Assembly: GCA_036703315.1 (NCBI GenBank)
Contig: DATNPH010000220.1
Span: forward strand, 1 to 11,810
DNA length: 11,810 bases
Direction: 5' to 3'
DNA from: DATNPH01 sp036703315
GTDB lineage: Bacteria; Cyanobacteriota; Cyanobacteriia; Cyanobacteriales; Coleofasciculaceae
Shown: one piece after another, positions 6,530 through 11,810 of the stretch
Position numbering within the stretch: position 1 is the first letter of the stretch
Layout: each line of letters starts with the position of its first letter
Position numbers and translations under genes: made by a program
Notes under the pieces: model-generated
Told to the model about the DNA's origin: nothing
The model's database searches: none
Seen by the model: the letters and a program-made list of their open reading frames with translations, nothing else

Positions 6530-6801
6530 CTGTTACTTCCGTTTGTTAAAAAATTTAGTAAGACAATTCGGCAGTGTTACTAAGTTAAGTGAAATCAAGA
6601 GTGTAGGACAGCAACCCCAGCATTAAGAACAAACCATCTCACAAACTGCCTTGTCAAGAGTTGTTGTAACAATTTCAGAAACGCCTCGGCGTGGAGGAGA
6701 TAACTATACCTTCGGAAGATAGCGCTTTTCGCAAATCTGCGTTGAGGACGGGATAGGATGAAAAGTGTTTTTGTGACTTAATTGGGTGATTTTCTAAGAA
6801 G
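6530..6801. promoter_or_regulatory. Divergent control region between diiron protein and RND permease
   Basis: This 272-base gap must carry the promoters of both divergent genes. It contains TTAGTAA (6555-6561) facing TTACTAA (6577-6583), a 5-2-5 palindrome TTGTT-GT-AACAA (6661-6672) and another, ACGCC-TC-GGCGT (6681-6692). No canonical -35/-10 pair was found for either gene. The GAATA-type operator in front of the glycosyltransferase is not repeated here. The RND ATG is preceded only by a weak AAGAAG. Confidence 0.45.
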
Positions 6802-9402
6802 ATGGTGCAGCCCCTTCCCAAGACATCCCTAACACTAAGAGAGCGCTTCAATATTTCTAGGTTAGCGATCGCCTATCCTTGGCTAACACTAGGGTTTTGG
6901 ATCGCTGTAACAGTAGCAGGGATATTGGCTTTCACTTCCCTCAAATATGCCTTATTCCCCGATATTACCTTTCCAGTAGTCGTGGTGAATGCCACAGCCC
7001 CTTTCGAGACGGCATTGGAGGTCGAGTCAAAGCTTACTAAACCAATCGAGCAGCAGCTCCAATCACTCCAAGGACTCAATGAAGTTCGCTCCTCTACCTA
7101 CCCAGGTCAAACCGCTGTCAGTTTGTCCTTCGATGTGGGAACGAACCTAGAGGCATCAAACCGTCAAGTCGAAACATCACTCAAACAACTAACCCTACCA
7201 AACGGCGCATCATTCAAGGTTATTCCCCTCAACTTGAATGAATCAGCAGTTATCAGCTATGCCATCGGGAGTCCCACAAAGACTCTAACGGAGCTGAACC
7301 AGATTGCCGAAAAGCAGATTCTACCTGAGATTAGTCGATTGCCCGGAGTGCTAAAAGTTGAGCTATTGGGAACTCCAAAAGCCACCTTTACTCCTCCAGG
7401 CGCACAGGGTGACGTTGATCGCTCTCAGGGCGGTTCGGTAGTCCGGTTCAATGGTCAAGACTCGCTTGCCTTGCAGGTGATCAAACGGGGCAATGCCAAT
7501 ACGCTGGACGTGGTAAGTCAGGTGGAGAAAGCCGTGGAGCGGTTGGCATCTACCTTGCCTGATGTAAAACTACTCTTGGCAGCTACTCAGGCAGACTATA
7601 TCCGCGAAGCCACAAACGCGACGCTTGAGGCTCTCGCACTAGCGATCGCGTTATCCGTCATCATCATTTTTCCATTTTTGTGGAACTGGAAAGCCACTTT
7701 GATTTCAGCTTTGGCAATTCCCACCTCTCTATTGGGAACGTTCATTGTCATGGCGATTTTCGGGTTTAACCTGGAAACCATTACGCTACTTGCCTTGACA
7801 TTAGTAATTGGGATTATCGTCGATGATGCGATCGTTGATGTGGAGAACATCGTCCGTCACCTAGAAGAAGGAGAATCTCCTCGCAGCGCAGCGATTTCTG
7901 CCACCAATGAAATTGGGCTAACGGTTACAGCCGCAACCTTCACAATCGTGGCAGTTTTTCTGCCAGTCGGATTAATGGGGGGTGTTATCGGTCAGTTTTT
8001 CAAACCATTTGGGTTAACTGTTTCGGCCGCCGTGATTATTTCTTTGCTGGTTGCCCGTACCCTATCACCCTTATTAGCTGTCTATTGGCTAAAACCGAAA
8101 CCATCTCGCAGCGAGGAATCGAAAGACTTGGGCTTTGTTCAAAGCTACCGAGATGTACTGCGCTGGTCTTTAAACCACCGATGGCTGGTGTTAGGGTTAG
8201 CTGTACTAAGCTTTCTCGTGGGTATAGCGCTAATCCCGCTGGTTCCTAAGGGGTTTATTCCTCAACTCGATCGCGGTGAGTTCAATGTAGTTTATACAGC
8301 TGCGGCTACTACGTCTTTGAGTGAATCTCGTACCATTGCCGAGAAGCTAGAAACAACGGTGCGTCGTTCGCCCGAAGTGCAAACAGTATTTACGATTGTG
8401 GGTTCCCGCGAGGGTGAACAAAACAAGGGTAACCTCTACGTCAAGTTAAAAGATGATCGCACTATCTCAACTCCCGAAGTGCAAACCCAACTACGAAAAT
8501 CATTACCTACAATTCCCACTGTTTCCACAAGCGTAGAAGACATTCAGTTTGTAGATACAGGCGGCGAAAAACCACTCCAGATTGCTCTATTAGGTGATGA
8601 CATTGTTAGCCTTAACCGTTCTGCCAAAGGGCTCAAAGAGCGAATTCAGAAGCTGCCGGGATTTGCAGATGTGACAGCAACGGGTGAAGGCGCTCCAGAA
8701 GGTACAATCTTTCAAATCGAACGTAGCAATAATCGTCGGGTGGCATATGTTAGCGCCAATCTCACCAATGGACAGGCTTTAGGAGATGCTACGAACCAAT
8801 TGGTAGCTGAAGCCAAGAAAATTTTGCCTCCTTCTATTTCATTGGACTTGGGAGGAGACTCTGCCCGTGTCGATGAAATCTTTGGCAGTTTCGGTGTCAC
8901 CTTGGGGCTGTCTGTGTTGTGTATTCTGTTGGTGCTGATTTGGCTGTTTAAAAGCTGGGTTGATCCACTGGCGATTATTTTCTCTTTGCCTCTATCATTA
9001 GCAGGGGCAATGCTGGCGTTACTGGTGACTCGGAGTGACTTCGGTGTTATTGCCGCGATCGGCATTATCTTTTTGTTGGGTCTGACTAATAAAAATGCCA
9101 TTTTGCTTATAGACTATGTCAACCAACTGCGCCAGTCTGGGTTGACTCGCTCTGATGCGATTCTCAAGGCAGCACCAGTACGCCTACGACCGATTTTGAT
9201 GACAACGGCTGCCACTATCCTAGGTATGCTACCGATCGCGCTAGGGATAGGAGCGGGTTCAGAATTGCGATCGCCGATGGCAATAACTATTATCGGTGGG
9301 TTGGTTGCCTCCACTCTCTTGAGCTTAATTGTTGTTCCAGTGGTCTATACTCTTCTAGACGATGGGCAAGTTCGACTCTTCAAGCGTCAGAGGTTTAGTT
9401 GA
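6802..9402 (+). CDS. RND-family permease lacking docking subdomains
   Basis: An inner-membrane proton-driven transporter of the AcrB/HAE1 type, 866 residues against about 1030-1050 usual. All twelve membrane segments are present (about 27-46, 275-293, 298-320, 326-345, 373-393, 402-427, 461-481, 697-716, 722-745, 748-770, 794-815, 825-850). Proton-relay residues are kept: VDDAI (Asp341, Asp342; AcrB Asp407/408) and GLTNKNAIL (Lys764; AcrB Lys940). Both periplasmic loops are short: about 75-90 residues are missing after ELLG (187-190) and after the segment near 625-640, where AcrB has its TolC-docking subdomains. The frame is intact, so this is a compact architecture rather than decay. No membrane-fusion or outer-membrane partner is present. 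Its TGA overlaps the hpnA ATG, pointing to a shared transcript and perhaps lipid or hopanoid transport, as for HpnN elsewhere; it is not an HpnN homologue. Confidence 0.9.
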   Translation: MVQPLPKTSLTLRERFNISRLAIAYPWLTLGFWIAVTVAGILAFTSLKYALFPDITFPVVVVNATAPFETALEVESKLTKPIEQQLQSLQGLNEVRSSTYPGQTAVSLSFDVGTNLEASNRQVETSLKQLTLPNGASFKVIPLNLNESAVISYAIGSPTKTLTELNQIAEKQILPEISRLPGVLKVELLGTPKATFTPPGAQGDVDRSQGGSVVRFNGQDSLALQVIKRGNANTLDVVSQVEKAVERLASTLPDVKLLLAATQADYIREATNATLEALALAIALSVIIIFPFLWNWKATLISALAIPTSLLGTFIVMAIFGFNLETITLLALTLVIGIIVDDAIVDVENIVRHLEEGESPRSAAISATNEIGLTVTAATFTIVAVFLPVGLMGGVIGQFFKPFGLTVSAAVIISLLVARTLSPLLAVYWLKPKPSRSEESKDLGFVQSYRDVLRWSLNHRWLVLGLAVLSFLVGIALIPLVPKGFIPQLDRGEFNVVYTAAATTSLSESRTIAEKLETTVRRSPEVQTVFTIVGSREGEQNKGNLYVKLKDDRTISTPEVQTQLRKSLPTIPTVSTSVEDIQFVDTGGEKPLQIALLGDDIVSLNRSAKGLKERIQKLPGFADVTATGEGAPEGTIFQIERSNNRRVAYVSANLTNGQALGDATNQLVAEAKKILPPSISLDLGGDSARVDEIFGSFGVTLGLSVLCILLVLIWLFKSWVDPLAIIFSLPLSLAGAMLALLVTRSDFGVIAAIGIIFLLGLTNKNAILLIDYVNQLRQSGLTRSDAILKAAPVRLRPILMTTAATILGMLPIALGIGAGSELRSPMAITIIGGLVASTLLSLIVVPVVYTLLDDGQVRLFKRQRFS
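9389..9393 (+). promoter_or_regulatory. Ribosome binding site of hpnA, inside the RND gene
   Basis: AGAGG lies eight bases before the ATG at 9402 and within the last codons of the RND gene. It fixes ATG 9402 rather than TTG 9399 as start and supports translational coupling across the TGATG junction. Confidence 0.65.
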
Positions 9403-10418
9403 TGGCAATACGAGCTTTCGTCACGGGTGGCACAGGGTTTATCGGTGCTAATCTAGTACGCTTACTGCTACAAGAGGGCTACGAAGTACGGGCGTTGGTT
9501 CGTCCTAGCAGCCGTCTTGATAACTTGCAGGGTTTAGAGGTAGAGATTGTCAAAGGCGACCTGAACGATCCAGATTTATGGCAGTTGATGGTAGGTTGCC
9601 AGGTACTGTTTCATGTGGCGGCTCATTATTCCCTGTGGCAGAGCGATCGCGAACCACTTTACCATCACAATGTGCTGGGAACCCGCAATGTACTAGCGGC
9701 TGCCCGAAAAGCAAGCATTGAGCGAACTGTCTACACCAGTTCCGTTGCGGCTATTGGAGTCGGTGCCCCAGGTCAAATCGTGGATGAAACCCATCAAAGT
9801 CCCGTGGAGGAATTAGTTGGGCACTACAAGAAGTCTAAATATCTGGCTGAACAGGAAGCCGTTAAAGCTATTCAGGGAGGTCAAGACGTCGTAATCGTTA
9901 ATCCCAGTAGCCCGATTGGTACTAGGGACATTAAGCCGACTCCTACAGGTGACATCATTTTGCGGTTTCTGCGCCGACAAATGCCCTTTTACCTAGATAC
10001 TGGCTTGAATTTTATCGATGTGCGCGATGTGGCGCGTGGGCATTTGCTGGCTTTGGAACGGGGGAAAGTGGGCGATCGCTATATACTAGGACACCAAAAC
10101 CTTACTTTCAAAGAACTACTCGATCAACTTGCCCAAATCACAGGCTTAAGTGCCCCTCAACGGGCTGCACCGGCTTGGTTACCCCTAAGCGTAGCCTGGA
10201 TTGATGAACGGATTCTCGCTCCTTTAGGTAAACCACCGTCGGTTCCCTTAGATGGGGTTCGCATGGCTAAGCAACCCATGTACTATGATGCATCCAAGGC
10301 AGTCCGCGAGTTAGGTCTACCCCAAACTTCCCTTACACTATCTCTGAAAGATGCCGTAGACTGGTTTTTGTCTCAAGGATACGTCAGCGAGAGAAGTCGA
10401 AAAAAGGTTGAAGTATGA
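9402..10418 (+). CDS. hpnA: Hopanoid-associated sugar epimerase HpnA
   Basis: A 338-residue extended short-chain dehydrogenase/reductase. The NAD(P)-binding motif TGGTGFIG is at 8-15, the active-site serines in YTSSVAAIG (111-119) and the catalytic YxxxK as Tyr142-Lys146. Stretches such as VYTSSVAAIG, VVIVNPSSPIGTRDIKPTPTG (followed by a membrane-distal helix), DTGLNFIDVRDVARGHLLALERG and GDRYILG are highly characteristic of HpnA. HpnA genes accompany hopanoid clusters; the exact reaction is not settled, but it resembles nucleotide-sugar or dihydroflavonol-type reductases. The ATG at 9402 overlaps the RND stop in TGATG and has AGAGG (9389-9393) eight bases before it; a TTG one codon earlier is less likely. 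Translational coupling to the RND permease suggests the two act in one process. A sugar-supply role for hopanoid glycosylation is inference. Confidence 0.92.
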   Translation: MAIRAFVTGGTGFIGANLVRLLLQEGYEVRALVRPSSRLDNLQGLEVEIVKGDLNDPDLWQLMVGCQVLFHVAAHYSLWQSDREPLYHHNVLGTRNVLAAARKASIERTVYTSSVAAIGVGAPGQIVDETHQSPVEELVGHYKKSKYLAEQEAVKAIQGGQDVVIVNPSSPIGTRDIKPTPTGDIILRFLRRQMPFYLDTGLNFIDVRDVARGHLLALERGKVGDRYILGHQNLTFKELLDQLAQITGLSAPQRAAPAWLPLSVAWIDERILAPLGKPPSVPLDGVRMAKQPMYYDASKAVRELGLPQTSLTLSLKDAVDWFLSQGYVSERSRKKVEV

Positions 10419-10709
10419 AGGCTGTTAGCGTAGCGGGGCGTAGCCCAGGATGAAAGCAACGCGATGTGTAACTTGTTCTTAGCCCCCCTTAAGGGGGGGT
10501 TGGGAGGATCAACACTCCAAGCTAACAAGCGAAGATCCCCTCTAGGGTGTGTTATATCGCCCCGGAGATCCCCCTCTCATCCCCCTTAAAACGGGGGACT
10601 TTGACTGGATTCTCCCCCCTTTTCAAAAGGGGAATCACCTAGAGAGTCGCACATCGGCTGAAAGTAACGGGTAGCAAACTCTTGAGAGAAGCATATATAC
10701 TTCACACTT
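10419..10709. repeat. Repeat-rich spacer with GC hairpins between hpnA and hpnH
   Basis: No gene is seen in this spacer. It begins with a GCGTAGC-type repeat (about 10425-10450, TAGCGTAGCGGGGCGTAGCC), then has a 16-bp perfect palindrome CCCCCCTTAAGGGGGG (10483-10498), a hairpin CCCCC/GGGGG with a 7-base loop (10581-10597) and a 17-base near-perfect palindrome CCCCTTTT-C-AAAAGGGG (10616-10632). These three share a C-run/TTAA-like core and belong to families that are, from memory, dispersed in filamentous cyanobacteria. They probably reduce read-through from hpnA and imply a separate promoter for hpnH. Confidence 0.65.
10696..10701 (+). promoter_or_regulatory. Possible -10 box of hpnH
   Basis: TATACT (five of six to consensus) lies 38 bases before the hpnH ATG and downstream of the hairpin cluster. 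No good -35 box is found 16-18 bp upstream. A small hairpin CACAC/GTGTG (10703-10717) would fall in the leader. Confidence 0.3.
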
Positions 10710-10725
10710 TTGGTGTGGATACTGT

Positions 10726-10732
10726 GGGGAGA
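10726..10732 (+). promoter_or_regulatory. Ribosome binding site of hpnH
   Basis: GGGGAGA sits seven bases before ATG 10740. It selects this ATG over the upstream in-frame TTG at 10710, whose extra ten residues are not expected in HpnH. Confidence 0.75.
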
Positions 10733-10739
10733 AATTTTA

Positions 10740-11762
10740 ATGGGAATTCATTTACAACAAGCTTTTGAAATAGGGAAGTATCTTGTTACTCAGCGTCTGT
10801 TGGGTCGCAAACGGTTCCCACTGACCTTAATGTTGGAACCCTTATTTCGGTGTAATCTAGCCTGTCCTGGTTGTGGTAAAATCCAACATCCAACCGATGT
10901 ACTTAAGAAAAACCTGACTCCCGAACAATGCTTTGCGGCAGTAGAAGAGTGTGGTGCGCCAGTCGTCGCGATTCCTGGGGGAGAGCCTTTACTACATCCC
11001 CAAATCGATGAAATTGTTCGAGGATTGGTAGAACGAAAGAAATTTATTTACTTGTGTACCAATGGGTTATTGCTAGAAAAGAACCTACATAAATTTCAGC
11101 CTTCTCCCTACCTTACCTTCAGCGTTCACTTAGATGGATTGCGGGAACTACACGACAAATGTGTTGATCGAAAAGGTGTTTTTGATATTGCAGTTCAGGC
11201 AATTCGTGCCGCTAAAGCTAAGGGATTTCGTGTTACTACTAATACCACCATTTTTGAGGGTGCTGACCCTAAGGAAGTACAAGATTTCTTTGACTTCCTA
11301 GGCACGCTGAATACTGATGGTATGATGATTTCCCCAGGCTACAGTTATGAGTGGGCACCTGATCAGGGGCATTTTCTCAAGCGTGAACAAACAAAAGCGC
11401 TTTTCCGAGAAATCCTCACTCCTTACAAAGCGGGTAAGAAAAACTGGAATTTCAACCACAATCCACTATTTTTAGATTTTCTGACGGGTGAGAAGGACTA
11501 CGAGTGTACGCCTTGGGGGATGCCAAGTTACAGTGTTTTAGGTTGGCAAAAGCCTTGCTATCTGCTTAACGAAGGTCATTATGCCACCTTTAAGGAATTG
11601 TTGGAAAAAACCGACTGGAGCAAATACGGTCACAACAGTGGTAATCCGCAGTGTACTGATTGTATGATGCACTGCGGTTATGAGCCTACAGCGGCGATGG
11701 ATGCCATGCAACCGGAAAACCTAACTCGTTCCATTGGAACTGTATTTGGCATGGCTAAATAG
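10740..11762 (+). CDS. hpnH: Radical SAM adenosylhopane synthase HpnH
   Basis: A 340-residue radical SAM enzyme that couples the 5'-deoxyadenosyl radical to diploptene, giving adenosylhopane, the first step of C35 hopanoid side-chain synthesis. The [4Fe-4S] motif CNLACPGC (38-45; Cys38, Cys42, Cys45) and the SAM-binding GGEPL (80-84) are clear. Cys106 in YLCTNG matches the conserved cysteine reported as important in the Zymomonas enzyme (from memory). The C-terminal region (DUF3463 in this family) has Cys256, Cys273 and the CTDCMMHC cluster (Cys305, Cys308, Cys312). Full-length and ending FGMAK, typical for HpnH. It follows hpnA on the same strand but after 321 bases of hairpin-rich DNA, so it is probably transcribed on its own. 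Its expected follow-on enzyme, an HpnG-like protein, lies at the left of the window. Confidence 0.97.
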   Translation: MGIHLQQAFEIGKYLVTQRLLGRKRFPLTLMLEPLFRCNLACPGCGKIQHPTDVLKKNLTPEQCFAAVEECGAPVVAIPGGEPLLHPQIDEIVRGLVERKKFIYLCTNGLLLEKNLHKFQPSPYLTFSVHLDGLRELHDKCVDRKGVFDIAVQAIRAAKAKGFRVTTNTTIFEGADPKEVQDFFDFLGTLNTDGMMISPGYSYEWAPDQGHFLKREQTKALFREILTPYKAGKKNWNFNHNPLFLDFLTGEKDYECTPWGMPSYSVLGWQKPCYLLNEGHYATFKELLEKTDWSKYGHNSGNPQCTDCMMHCGYEPTAAMDAMQPENLTRSIGTVFGMAK

Positions 11763-11810
11763 TAGAATCACCCACCTTGAGTAGGGTCAAAACTGGCTTG
11801 CCGCGATCGG

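Noticed and set aside
6755..6781. Tiny frame MKSVFVT before the RND gene
   Set aside because: Seven codons with no attenuator hairpin or run of regulatory codons; likely chance.
8712..9101. 129-codon antisense frame inside the RND gene, and other antisense frames at 7596-7850 and 6015-6239
   Set aside because: They are shadows of well-supported genes with coherent motifs on the opposite strand and show no domain features of their own.
6802..9402. RND gene as a pseudogene because of its short length
   Set aside because: The frame is intact, both halves are present, relay residues are kept and the missing parts are symmetric subdomains rather than an end truncation.
6802..9402. RND permease as HpnN
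   Set aside because: Sequence motifs are of the AcrB/HAE1 group, not the MmpL-like HpnN group; only the function may be comparable.
10483..10632. Hairpin cluster as a CRISPR array or riboswitch
   Set aside because: Units are not equally spaced direct repeats with unique spacers, and no known aptamer core is recognisable; dispersed cyanobacterial repeats explain them better.

Overview
The window looks like cyanobacterial chromosome, probably from a large-genome filamentous or colonial species. The HIP1 octamer GCGATCGC occurs twelve times; an 8-mer is expected about once per 65 kb in random DNA. The intergenic DNA carries hairpin families typical of such genomes, and one protein has a DUF1400 domain, which is mostly cyanobacterial. 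No rRNA, tRNA or CRISPR array was seen.

Layout. 1-570 holds no gene: it has a MITE-like nested palindrome (1-163), a second inverted repeat (301-359) and a possible promoter. Next are an ABC ATPase of the MacB/LolD type (+), an HpnG-like nucleoside phosphorylase (-), a secreted DUF1400-SGNH hydrolase (+), a TetR regulator (-), a UGT-like glycosyltransferase (+), a ferritin-like diiron protein (-), an RND permease (+), the sugar epimerase/dehydratase HpnA (+) and the radical SAM enzyme HpnH (+). Three pairs are divergent (HpnG/SGNH, TetR/glycosyltransferase, diiron protein/RND).

Theme. HpnH, HpnA and the HpnG-like protein mark this as a side-chain locus for extended hopanoids. In the known pathway HpnH adds a 5'-deoxyadenosyl group to diploptene and HpnG removes adenine, leading towards ribosylhopane and bacteriohopanetetrol. 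Squalene-hopene cyclase is not in the window. The accessory genes (glycosyltransferase, diiron protein, RND permease, ABC ATPase, lipase/esterase-like hydrolase) suggest tailoring and transport of a hopanoid or another lipid; that link is inference from position.

Best points for follow-up: (1) a perfect 16-bp inverted repeat between tetR and the glycosyltransferase, whose arms are themselves palindromes, giving two TetR-type operators; it also argues that the glycosyltransferase starts at 4314, not 4248. (2) The RND permease has all 12 membrane segments and proton-relay residues but both periplasmic loops are short where AcrB has its TolC-docking subdomains; it is translationally coupled to hpnA and could be a lipid transporter. 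(3) The DUF1400-SGNH domain pairing. (4) The structured MITE-like element at the left edge.
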